From NCBI GenBank assembly GCA_013824645.1, contig PNOF01000005.1, positions 1-64,000 of the forward strand: 64,000 bases of DNA. The letters run 5' to 3'. Source of the DNA: Syntrophus sp. (in: bacteria). Lineage in GTDB: Bacteria; Desulfobacterota; Syntrophorhabdia; Syntrophorhabdales; Syntrophorhabdaceae. Positions 28,617-37,217 of the stretch are shown in pieces. The notes beneath the pieces are model-generated. The model was not told the DNA's origin and did not search any database. It worked only from the letters and a program-made list of their open reading frames with translations. The translations under genes were made by a program, and so were the position numbers. How positions within the stretch are numbered: position 1 is the stretch's first letter; each line of letters starts with the position of its first letter.

Positions 28617-29774
28617 TTGAAAAATGTCTATATAACCGATCTGGCCGCTTTTCTTCCCAATAAACCCGTATCAAATGACGAAATTGATAAAATCCTTGGT
28701 GTGGTAGAACAGATCCCGACGCGGACCAAGAAAATCATCCTGAGAAACAACGATATCCAGACGAGGCACTATGCAATCGACCCTGAGACAGGAAGGACAA
28801 CCCACACGAATGCTCAACTTGCCGCCGAGGCCATACGAGGGTTGAAACCATATGAGGGCTTTTCTCTCAACGATATAGAATGTCTTTGCTGTGGTACTGC
28901 GACCCCCGACCAGCTCATGCCCGGCCATGGATTAATGGTCCACGGTGAGCTGAAAAGCGGACCTTGCGAGGTAGTCAGTACGGCAGGCGTCTGTATATCG
29001 GGCATGACAGCCCTAAAATACGCCTACATGAACGTATCCCTCGGTCTTTCAAAAAACGCCGTGGCAGCGGGATCCGATGTGGCATCGCCCTCCCTGAGGG
29101 CCCGGTCTTACATCGGTGTCAGGCAGAAAGAAAAAATCGAGGGGGCCGCACGAAAGGGAGAGATGCTGCCTTTTGATACGGTTTTTCTCAGATGGATGCT
29201 CTCCGACGCAGCAGGTGCTGTCTTCATAACGCAGGACCGGATATCCGATCGACCTGCCCTGAAAATAGACTGGATTGAGAATATCTCTTTCGCGGGAGAG
29301 ATGGAGACCTGTATGTACGCGGGAGCGAAGAAAAACAACGACGGTTCCATAACCGGCTGGCGGGAGTTCCCATCACCGGAGGATGCTGTCATGAACGGCG
29401 CTTTTCTCATACAGCAGGACGTGAAACTCCTCAATAATGACATTATGTATGTTTCCGTCGACAAGACATTACCCTTTGTGATCAAAAAACATGGGCTCTC
29501 GGCGGCTCAGGTTGACTGGCTTCTGCCCCATTATTCATCGGGCTATTTCAGGCAGAGGTACTATGATCAGTTGAAGGGGTTCGGGTTTGAAATTCCGTTT
29601 GAAAAATGGTTTACCAATCTAAGTTATAAAGGAAACACGGGGGCCGCCTCAATGTATATTATTCTTGAGGAGCTTTTCCATTCGGGCAAGCTTAAGAAGG
29701 GCCAAAAGATACTCTGTTATATTCCCGAAAGCGCCAGATTCTCAATTTGCTATGTTATGCTGACGGTGGTATGA
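28617..29774 (+). CDS. beta-ketoacyl-ACP synthase III-like (KAS III), copy 1
   Basis: Alternative TTG start at 28617; STAGVCISGMTALKYA Cys motif, LLPHYSSGYF His, NLSYKGNTGAAS Asn. Confidence 0.9.
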   Translation: MKNVYITDLAAFLPNKPVSNDEIDKILGVVEQIPTRTKKIILRNNDIQTRHYAIDPETGRTTHTNAQLAAEAIRGLKPYEGFSLNDIECLCCGTATPDQLMPGHGLMVHGELKSGPCEVVSTAGVCISGMTALKYAYMNVSLGLSKNAVAAGSDVASPSLRARSYIGVRQKEKIEGAARKGEMLPFDTVFLRWMLSDAAGAVFITQDRISDRPALKIDWIENISFAGEMETCMYAGAKKNNDGSITGWREFPSPEDAVMNGAFLIQQDVKLLNNDIMYVSVDKTLPFVIKKHGLSAAQVDWLLPHYSSGYFRQRYYDQLKGFGFEIPFEKWFTNLSYKGNTGAASMYIILEELFHSGKLKKGQKILCYIPESARFSICYVMLTVV

Positions 29775-29818
29775 ATAGGTCAATCCGACTGCCTTCATAG
29801 AACAGTGTTTTCTCTTCG

Positions 29819-29882
29819 TCAGGTCCCGCGCCACGAGTATCTTTGTATCAGGCACCTGTTCTGTCACCTTACTATTTCCCAC
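29819..29882 (-). pseudogene. ABC-transporter ATPase 5' stub
   Basis: Minus-strand GTG start reads (M)GNSKVTEQVPDTKILVARDLT, matching MGNSKVTEQIPDTKMLVARDLK of the intact ATPase (38581-39357), then breaks off. Confidence 0.85.
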
Positions 29883-30880
29883 AAATCTTTATATAGCTGA
29901 TGTTCTTTTGCGGCGCAATCAAGAATGATATCACCCAGGCGGTCAAAATTGTCCCCATCAGTTGATCTGTTTTTGCAAATCCTGGCGCCATAGAGGGCAA
30001 ACTCCCGCCACTGGTCACCTATGGCCGTCATCCTCTTTGACAGTTCTAAAAGTCGTTCATTACCCATTATATGGCCGGCTTCATTGAGAAAGGCGGCGTA
30101 CATTAGGCGAAATCCGCCACCGCCGGTGCCAATCTCTTCCTGCATCCTGATGGCATGGCTAAGATGGAGGAGTGCCTTGCGCTTCCCGTATTTTTCCGGC
30201 CACTGTCTGAGGGCTTTCGCGAACATCCTGATGCCCCGCACACCAATAAGGGGGACCGGCGTTTTTATCATCATCCTGCATGCTTCTTTGATACCATTTT
30301 TTATGGCACGAGGAAAATCAACCTTTTCGGGAACATCGGACAGATAGTACATCTTGCCTTTCGGGGCCAGAAGGCCTTTAGCAAAACGGGCCTTCATGAG
30401 ATCTTTCCGCGAGCAGACAACGGGCTCATTGAGGACAGTGTCACTTATGAGGTAGTCGTTCCCTTCCCTGCCATAGACAATGAGTGAGTGGGCGTTGAAA
30501 TGAAACCGCATGGCGTCCGGCATGTAAGGGAGCCAGTAAATGCCTGCCTGGAGGCCTACCGGTATCCCTTTATCAATGACACCGTCAAGGGCGTCCATGG
30601 CCCTTTCGGGGTCTTTGAACCTGAAGGTCTCAAACCGGACATTGAGGCGTTTCGCCGTACTTTTCAGTATCCTCCCCGGCGTGTTACGATAGGTGATGAA
30701 GGGCGATCCGTAGACCTTGATGATGGGAAAATATCCGAAGAAAATACCGGCCCCTATACCAAAGACAAGGGGCTCCGAGGCGTTGAGACCGTAATGTGAA
30801 AGCAGGCTTGATGTGGCTCCGCTTTCACAGTGGGCCCCTTGGCGATGAATAAATGCTGTGTCTGTTTTTTCTACTATCAT
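29864..30880 (-). CDS. BtrH_N-domain protein (C39-like acyltransferase family), copy 1
   Basis: AHCESGATSSLLSHYG, GIGAGIFFGYFP, RFHFNAHSLIVYG, YLISDTV: conserved Cys/His/Asp. Confidence 0.85.
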   Translation of the reverse strand: MIVEKTDTAFIHRQGAHCESGATSSLLSHYGLNASEPLVFGIGAGIFFGYFPIIKVYGSPFITYRNTPGRILKSTAKRLNVRFETFRFKDPERAMDALDGVIDKGIPVGLQAGIYWLPYMPDAMRFHFNAHSLIVYGREGNDYLISDTVLNEPVVCSRKDLMKARFAKGLLAPKGKMYYLSDVPEKVDFPRAIKNGIKEACRMMIKTPVPLIGVRGIRMFAKALRQWPEKYGKRKALLHLSHAIRMQEEIGTGGGGFRLMYAAFLNEAGHIMGNERLLELSKRMTAIGDQWREFALYGARICKNRSTDGDNFDRLGDIILDCAAKEHQLYKDLWEIVR

Positions 30881-31273
30881 TCAGGACACTTCTTTCAGTT
30901 GTTCAACAGTCACGTTAAAAACCGAGGCGTAGCGTTGGAGTGCCTCATCATCAAGCTTGTTAAAGGCCCGTGGTTTGAGGTGGCGCTTCACCCTCCAAGC
31001 CCCAAGGCCGGTATATTGAGAGAGCAACTTTACGTCCATGAGATTTTTGTTCATGTGATATGCCAGGGGGCTCAGTTTCTTCTTTTTGACCTTTTCCAGT
31101 ATACCGGCAAGCTCTTCGTTTATAAACTCCCACGCAATACCATTAGCAATATTTGTCGGCTCCCAACCAGCGCTCTGAGACTTTACGTATTCACCATTTT
31201 TATCGGTAGCGTAACAGATAACCCGTACATGCCCTAATATACCCTGGTCCTGGGGAACGTCTTTCTTTTCCAT
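30881..31273 (-). CDS. 130-aa protein with HTH-like C-terminus, BtrH-partner copy 1
   Basis: LLSQYTGLGAWRVKRHLKPRAFNKLDDEALQRYASVFNVTVEQLKEV; ends directly at the BtrH start. Confidence 0.8.
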   Translation of the reverse strand: MEKKDVPQDQGILGHVRVICYATDKNGEYVKSQSAGWEPTNIANGIAWEFINEELAGILEKVKKKKLSPLAYHMNKNLMDVKLLSQYTGLGAWRVKRHLKPRAFNKLDDEALQRYASVFNVTVEQLKEVS

Positions 31274-31459
31274 ATGTCTAAAAGATATACCCTTTTATAC
31301 TATTTGTCATTCCAGTCCTGGTCCGTTGCCGGTCAATCTGCCCCGCTGTTCTTCTGTACTGTACTATGCCCTGCAAGGTACAACAAATCAATTAAGATGT
31401 ATCTGGAACGTCAGTATAACCTCTTGTGTCATTGGGATTATACTGTGCCATACAGGGGT

Positions 31460-31720
31460 CAGCTTTGTCAATTTTCTTGCCGGTTATTTTCTCAATAACA
31501 TAAAAACCTATTCACCCGTATTCTATTTCCACAATTGTATTTACGGGGAAGATAATATGACCTGTCCCAGGATTTATCCAGTTTTCGTAGTTTGCCCTGT
31601 ATGTTTTGCTATCGTTTGTCTGGGTATGGATGTTATTTTTCATATAAAGCTGCTTTGGCTTTGATGGTTCTTGCGGTGCTGCCGAAACAATGCGGGCGCC
31701 AGCGCGGTGTCGGACAGACC
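31460..31720 (-). pseudogene. truncated paralogue of the 26275-26853 lipoprotein
   Basis: KPKQLYMKNNIHTQTNDSKTYRANYENWINPGTGHIIFPVNTIVEIEYG*(stop)IGFYVIEKITGKKID versus KPLYLKNNIHTQQSGSNYKASYANWTDPGWGHVVIPVNAVVEIEYVRRYIFILEKDTGRRIE. Confidence 0.85.
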
Positions 31721-31905
31721 GGATTATTAACGATGAAACAAGATATCCTGTCAGGTAGTAGGTAGCTCCTAAGGTCGTGAATTTACTTGACTCCACAGAA
31801 CCGGATATATTATCTTAGTCACGGCCCGAAGAGGTCAATACATTATCAATTGGAAGGATACAATCTTGCAGTATGAATTCGGACAAACAAATTATATAAA
31901 CCGCG

Positions 31906-32070
31906 AGCGGGACTCCGCTTTATAGGTCCATGAAGGAGAAGATTACTATCCATGACCTGGATTATTATACTCTGTTCAATGCCGTTCTCCCCACCACGAT
32001 GGATGAAAAGGTGTTCTGCGAAAACTAAGCCGACCTTCTGAAATCAGGTCATTCAGGAGCAAAAATATAA
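31906..32070 (+). pseudogene. 3' remnant of a radical SAM gene (paralogue of 27308-28603)
   Basis: SGTPLYRSMKEKITIHDLDYYTLFNAVLPTTMDEKVFCEN*ADLLKSGHSGAKI* versus PGTPLYESMKDKITIHDLDYYTLTNAVIPIKMDEKVFYENYAGLMRSGHAGAKL*. Confidence 0.92.
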
Positions 32071-32074
32071 TGAG

Positions 32075-33235
32075 GTGTGTCCTTTGAAAGAAGTTTTTAT
32101 AACCGATGTAGCTGCTTTTCTTCCCAACAAGCCCGTTACAAACAATGAGATAGAGAAGTATCTCGGCGTAGTGAACAATATATCCACCCAGATCAAGAAG
32201 ATAGTCCTCAGGAGCAATGCCATTGACACGCGATACTACGCCATTGATCTAAAAACGGGTATGCCGAGTCATACCAACGCGCAGATTACTGCTGAGGCCG
32301 TCCGGGAATTAAAACCTTATGAGGGCTTTATCCTCAACGATATAGAATGTCTCTGCTGCGGCACCACCAGCCCCGACCAGTTGATACCCGGCCATGGACT
32401 TATGGTCCACGGAGAATTGAAAAGCGGACCCTGCGAGGTTGTCAGTACAACAAGCGCCTGTATATCGGGTATGACGGCCATGAAATACGCCTACATGAAC
32501 GTGGCCCTCGGTCTCGTAAAGAATGCCATCGCCACCGGCTCGGAAGTGATGTCGGCTTTCATACGGGCAGGTTTTTACGATGGCGTTGGACAGAATAAAG
32601 AGGTCCTCTCAAAGAAGGACGAGATGTTACCTTTCGATTCCTCCTTTCTGAGGTGGATGCTTTCCGATGGAGCCGGCGCCGTATTTCTGACCCCGGAAAG
32701 GGTCCCCGGCCGCCTTGCTCTTAAGATCGACTGGATCGAGGAGGTTTCCTTCGCAGGGGAATATGAGACTTGCATGTATGCCGGGGCAAGCAAAAACGAA
32801 GACGGCATCATAAAAGGCTGGCGCGAATATCCTTCACAGCTTGAAGCCGTAAAAGATGGAGCTTTCCTCGTGCATCAGGACATAAAACTCTTAAGCAGCG
32901 TCGGCGGCATCGTTTCCGTGGAAAAGACATTGCCACTGATTATAAAAAAACACAGCCTTTCAGCCTCTCAGATTGACTGGCTGTTGCCCCACTACTCGTC
33001 AAACTACTTCAGACCGGTCTATTACGATCACCTGAAGAAATTCGGCTTCGAGATTCCCTATGAAAAATGGTTTACAAACCTGAGCTACAAAGGGAACACG
33101 GGGTCTGCATCGATCTATATTATACTGGAAGAGCTGTTCCGTTCGGGAAAACTCAAAAAGGGCCATAAACTGCTCTGTTTCATCCCCGAAAGCGCACGGT
33201 TTTCTACGTGCTACATGCTCCTCACCGTTGTGTAA
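32075..33235 (+). CDS. beta-ketoacyl-ACP synthase III-like, copy 2
   Basis: Closely similar to copy 1 throughout; STTSACISGMTAMKYA, LLPHYSSNYF, NLSYKGNTGSAS. Confidence 0.9.
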   Translation: MCPLKEVFITDVAAFLPNKPVTNNEIEKYLGVVNNISTQIKKIVLRSNAIDTRYYAIDLKTGMPSHTNAQITAEAVRELKPYEGFILNDIECLCCGTTSPDQLIPGHGLMVHGELKSGPCEVVSTTSACISGMTAMKYAYMNVALGLVKNAIATGSEVMSAFIRAGFYDGVGQNKEVLSKKDEMLPFDSSFLRWMLSDGAGAVFLTPERVPGRLALKIDWIEEVSFAGEYETCMYAGASKNEDGIIKGWREYPSQLEAVKDGAFLVHQDIKLLSSVGGIVSVEKTLPLIIKKHSLSASQIDWLLPHYSSNYFRPVYYDHLKKFGFEIPYEKWFTNLSYKGNTGSASIYIILEELFRSGKLKKGHKLLCFIPESARFSTCYMLLTVV

Positions 33236-33261
33236 GCGGTCAATCCGACTGCCTGCATATA

Positions 33262-33350
33262 ATGGCGCTTTTCTCATCGTCAGCTTCCTCGACGTACAGA
33301 AGTACGTCTACGTCAGCTTTCTCTTCAGCATCACCATTCTATTTTGGCAT
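33262..33350. repeat. dispersed palindromic intergenic element, copy 3 (inverted orientation)
   Basis: Core GACGTACAGAAGTACGTC (33291-33308); minus strand AAATAGAATGGTGATG... parallels copy 1 AAATAGAATGAAGATG. Confidence 0.6.
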
Positions 33351-33568
33351 TCGAATTGACTGGGTTATCGGTAACTGATCGTTTTTGGTATCCATGTAGC
33401 CTAAATACGACCAGTAATACGGACTAACATCCATTATTGCTTGTTGCACCTACCAGTCAACAGCCCCAGATGACATAAAGAATGCCGATTACCATTTGAA
33501 GTATTTGCCAGAATTGAATATGCTTAGATGGTTGAAGAACATGTTGGATAATTGGAAGGTTCGATAAG

Positions 33569-34618
33569 TTGTATAAACAACCACTGATATATATCTTTAC
33601 TTCGGCTGCCCTCTTTGGAATCAGCCCACCTCTCGCAAAGCTGCTCGTGAAGAACATTCCTCCGGTTGCTTTGGCCGGATTTCTCTATTTAGGGGCATTT
33701 GTCGGGCTTTCTCTCTATTCGATAATCCGGGGGATCGTTTCTACTGAAAAGATAGGAAACACCAATTTAAAAAAAGAAGATTTGCCGTGGTTGGCTGGCG
33801 CTATACTTTCTGGTGGAATTATCTCCCCGATATGTCTGATGTTCGGATTAAGCCAGATTTCCGGCTTTACCACCTCATTGCTGCTCAATCTGGAAGGGAT
33901 TTTTACAGCGATCATTGCAGTTATCTTTTTCAAAGAGAATGCAGGAAAGAGGTTGTGGTTGGCATTGATGTGCATGACCTTAGCGGGTATTTTCTTAACC
34001 TGGGATTCAAGCCAGGGTAAGTTTAACTTACTTGGACCCTTATTAATTACCCTTTCCATGATCTTCTGGGGCATAGATAATAACCTGACCCGAAACATCT
34101 CAACAAGAAACCCGATGCAGATTACCCGTATTAAAGGATTGGTCTCAGGTTTAGCATCTATCTCTCTGGCATATGCTCTCGGAATGGGCATTACATGGGA
34201 TGTAACTATTTTTTATGCTCTGTTGCTGGGTTCTTTCAGCTATGGCATTAGCCTCGTGTTTTTCATTAAAGCCTTGGAGGGGTTAGGTTCTTTCCGAACG
34301 GGTATGTTTTTTAGTCTTGCCCCTTTTATCGGTGCCGTGATCTCCCTCATAATGCTTCAAGAGTGGATCGGTTGGGTAATGTTCCCTGCGATCATTCTCA
34401 CGGTGGCTGGTGTCTGGCTTATAAGCACTGAAAAGCATTTACATCTGCACTCACACCAGAAAGAGGTTCATACGCATTCACACAATCACAAAGATATTCA
34501 TCATATGCACGAACATACAGAACTTGTTCGAGAACCGCATGTTCATGAACACAAGCACCTTGAAGAGAATCATGTTCATTCGCACTGGCCTGATACACAT
34601 CATAGACACGAACATTAG
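33569..34618 (+). CDS. EamA/DMT-family transporter with His-rich C-terminal tail
   Basis: About 10 TM segments; tail HLHLHSHQKEVHTHSHNHKDIHHMHEH...HRHEH. Confidence 0.88.
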   Translation: MYKQPLIYIFTSAALFGISPPLAKLLVKNIPPVALAGFLYLGAFVGLSLYSIIRGIVSTEKIGNTNLKKEDLPWLAGAILSGGIISPICLMFGLSQISGFTTSLLLNLEGIFTAIIAVIFFKENAGKRLWLALMCMTLAGIFLTWDSSQGKFNLLGPLLITLSMIFWGIDNNLTRNISTRNPMQITRIKGLVSGLASISLAYALGMGITWDVTIFYALLLGSFSYGISLVFFIKALEGLGSFRTGMFFSLAPFIGAVISLIMLQEWIGWVMFPAIILTVAGVWLISTEKHLHLHSHQKEVHTHSHNHKDIHHMHEHTELVREPHVHEHKHLEENHVHSHWPDTHHRHEH

Positions 34619-34757
34619 CCAATAACACATCAAAGTTCATTTTTAGAGATTATCAACTGCAATCTTCTGCTGAACTCTGAATCTGATTTTAACGAGTATA
34701 GGAAGAAATAAAGGTTGAGAAATGCGACTGAGGAGAATATTGAGCACTGTTTTTAAT

Positions 34758-34793
34758 CCAGTTTTATCAGTTGAGATAAACTGATAAAACTGG
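34758..34793. other. perfect 15-bp stem hairpin CCAGTTTTATCAGTT-GAGATA-AACTGATAAAACTGG
   Basis: Direct reading of reverse-complement arms. Confidence 0.9.
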
Positions 34794-34800
34794 CTGAAGT

Positions 34801-35015
34801 GGCTGGAGGCACGGAGGAAAGGGTTCAGATGTGACGATATGACGGGCTCCTGCTGGCGCGTAGGCCAAAGTTAGATCATAAAAATAGGTTTGCCGGGTAC
34901 CCACGCGTTATCAAGAGATTAGAAAGCAACCAACAGCTACGTGGGTGGTAAACGTCGGAGCGCGCAGAGTCTGGCAGAGCGGTGCAGATGGACGCTTTCC
35001 TCCGTGCCTCCAGCC
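34801..35015. repeat. 215-bp element bounded by perfect 21-bp inverted repeats (MITE-like or structured RNA)
   Basis: GGCTGGAGGCACGGAGGAAAG at 34801-34821 and its exact reverse complement CTTTCCTCCGTGCCTCCAGCC at 34995-35015; an internal ACCCACG/CGTGGGT pair. Confidence 0.8.
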
Positions 35016-35068
35016 GGTCTTAAAAGAAGTTAACTCAACCAAACAAGAAGGAAATGCTCAGAAACTAA

Positions 35069-36874
35069 TCACTGCGTAGAGATTTTGCGGAGCTGATAGC
35101 CTGAGTATTGGAGGCATTCCTTGCCGTCGATGGTGATGGCGCGAATTGTCTCTCCCATGCCGCTGCCCAGACCGAGAATGATCGCCTCCGTATCGGAGAC
35201 AGGGGCGATAGGTAATTTCACCGAGCCTTCGGCAAGGAGCGGCGTATAGTATTCAATCAGAAGAAAACCATCCTGACGACCAATGCGAACACCATCAAAG
35301 AAAAGAACATCGTTTCCCGCGTTTACAATTTCATAAGCTCCGATGCGATCCAACCATTTTTCCGGAACTGAAGGAGGGCTAATCTTTTCCCCGAAAACCA
35401 TATCAAGGCCCTGTGAGCGGGCAAGCAAAAATTCACGACCGGCAACAACAACCCGGGATACACCTACATCGTCCAGCTCTCTAAGGCTTATAGGAATCAG
35501 ACCGAAAAGCTTGTATTTCATGGCCAACATCCCGTCGGCACGGGGAATAAGACTCACTGTATTGCCAAATATTTCCGCCTTAAGAAAATCTGATTTCTCA
35601 TAAGCTTTGATGAGACCAATAGGGGTGGCATAATGGCCCGTATAGAGGCTTACCTCTTCGGGAGATAAAGACTTGGGGCTTTTCTGAGGCCTTACCCACC
35701 GGGGTTGTTTGATGCCGGTCTTTACTTCCAGGGCCAGTATCAATGCCTCAATTGCCACATTGTCCACCGCGGGCCGGGTAGACGAATTAGTGAGAACAAC
35801 GACACCGAGCTTCTGTTCCGGCAGAACAAGGAGCTGACTATTAAAAGAGGGCAACGATCCGCCGTGGTGTGCCACCGGTCCTGCATTTTTTATTTCCGTA
35901 TTGCCCATGCCGTCTAAGGCCCAGCCAAGGCCAATGTAGATACCCATATCAAGGGGCACTTTGATATTTTGCGGGCGCAGCATCTCGGCCAGCGTTTCCC
36001 GTTTGATGATCTGATGCTCGCCGGATATACCGCCCGTAAGGACCATTTGCATAAAACGTCCCAGATCAACAGCACTGGATAGCAAGCCAGTAGCGGGAAG
36101 ATCGCGAATACTTAATTCATTGGTTACATCACCGTCTTTGTATCCTTTGGCTACCACCATGCCGGTTTTCGTGGAGAAGGACGAATTGTCCATGCCGATT
36201 GGACCCAATATGGATTCATCCATATAAGAGGCATAACTTTTCCCGCTCACCCTCTCGATAACGCCGCCCAGCAAGGTCACGCCAAGATTGGAATAGGAAT
36301 AGACAGACTCAGGCGGATACGCCAGATATTCATCTTTGATCTCCTTAATCACCTTTGTAAAAGGTTCAGGTTTACTGGAAAAGATACCCTTATATAAGTT
36401 CGCGGGCAAGCCGGAATGATGGGTCATCAAATTCCGTGGCGTAATCCTGCCTTCTCCGGGAAAACGGGTCTTGATAGAAAACTCCGGCAGATACGTTGTC
36501 AGGGATTCATCAATATTGATCTTGCCCTGCTCCGCCAGTTGCATGATTGCCGTTGCGGTAAATAGTTTCGAGATTGAGGCAACCCGATAGACCGTTTGGG
36601 GTGTCGCCGGGATTTTGTTTTCCTTGTCGGCATAGCCGAAACCTTGTGCCCAGATAAGGCCCTTGTCATCGACAAGGGCTACGCTCAAACCCGTTACTTT
36701 ATTCTTCTCCATCTCTTTGCGGGCCAACTGGGAGATAGACTCCTTAACGCACTCGTAGTCGGCACACGAGACAGTTGCAAATCTCGGAGGGGTTGTCGAG
36801 CATCCATTGAGAAGGAAAAAACTGATGGCAATAAAGATTGCCAATGTAAAGCTGTCCCTTGTGCAGATCTTCAT
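35069..36874 (-). CDS. beta-lactamase-family serine hydrolase (class C-like/PBP-like lipoprotein)
   Basis: SISKLF (SxxK), YSYSNLG (YxN), HHGGS; lipobox LLNGC. Confidence 0.9.
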   Translation of the reverse strand: MKICTRDSFTLAIFIAISFFLLNGCSTTPPRFATVSCADYECVKESISQLARKEMEKNKVTGLSVALVDDKGLIWAQGFGYADKENKIPATPQTVYRVASISKLFTATAIMQLAEQGKINIDESLTTYLPEFSIKTRFPGEGRITPRNLMTHHSGLPANLYKGIFSSKPEPFTKVIKEIKDEYLAYPPESVYSYSNLGVTLLGGVIERVSGKSYASYMDESILGPIGMDNSSFSTKTGMVVAKGYKDGDVTNELSIRDLPATGLLSSAVDLGRFMQMVLTGGISGEHQIIKRETLAEMLRPQNIKVPLDMGIYIGLGWALDGMGNTEIKNAGPVAHHGGSLPSFNSQLLVLPEQKLGVVVLTNSSTRPAVDNVAIEALILALEVKTGIKQPRWVRPQKSPKSLSPEEVSLYTGHYATPIGLIKAYEKSDFLKAEIFGNTVSLIPRADGMLAMKYKLFGLIPISLRELDDVGVSRVVVAGREFLLARSQGLDMVFGEKISPPSVPEKWLDRIGAYEIVNAGNDVLFFDGVRIGRQDGFLLIEYYTPLLAEGSVKLPIAPVSDTEAIILGLGSGMGETIRAITIDGKECLQYSGYQLRKISTQ

Positions 36875-36900
36875 TTCATCTCCTGGTGTCGCGGGGAAAG

Positions 36901-37197
36901 CTATTTTACAGACAATCCTTGTTCGGTATGTTGCCTGATAAATTCGGCCAGAGTGTTAATCGACTTGAAGATCCTGCGGCTTGTTTCCTGCGCGTCAATT
37001 TTGACATGATACGTTTTTTCAATGGCCACCACTATTTCAACAGCGTCAAGCGAATCAAGGCCGAAAGCTGATTCGGGGCCGATGATAGGATCATCCAAAG
37101 ACATATCATCGGGCATGGGGTCGAGCACGTTGCATACTTTGACAATGAGTTCTACTAATTCTTTTTCCAGTCCTTCTTTTTCAAACCATTTCATCAT
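36901..37197 (-). CDS. acyl carrier protein
   Basis: 98 aa, AFGLDSLDAVEIVVAIEKTYHVKI. Confidence 0.93.
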   Translation of the reverse strand: MMKWFEKEGLEKELVELIVKVCNVLDPMPDDMSLDDPIIGPESAFGLDSLDAVEIVVAIEKTYHVKIDAQETSRRIFKSINTLAEFIRQHTEQGLSVK

Positions 37198-37217
37198 GTA
37201 AACCTTCCATCGTAGTG

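Noticed and set aside
34801-35015. Known structured RNA (RNase P, SRP RNA, 6S, tmRNA) for the inverted-repeat element
   Set aside because: GAGGAAAG resembles part of RNase P, but the remaining universally conserved segments are not recognisable; left as unknown.
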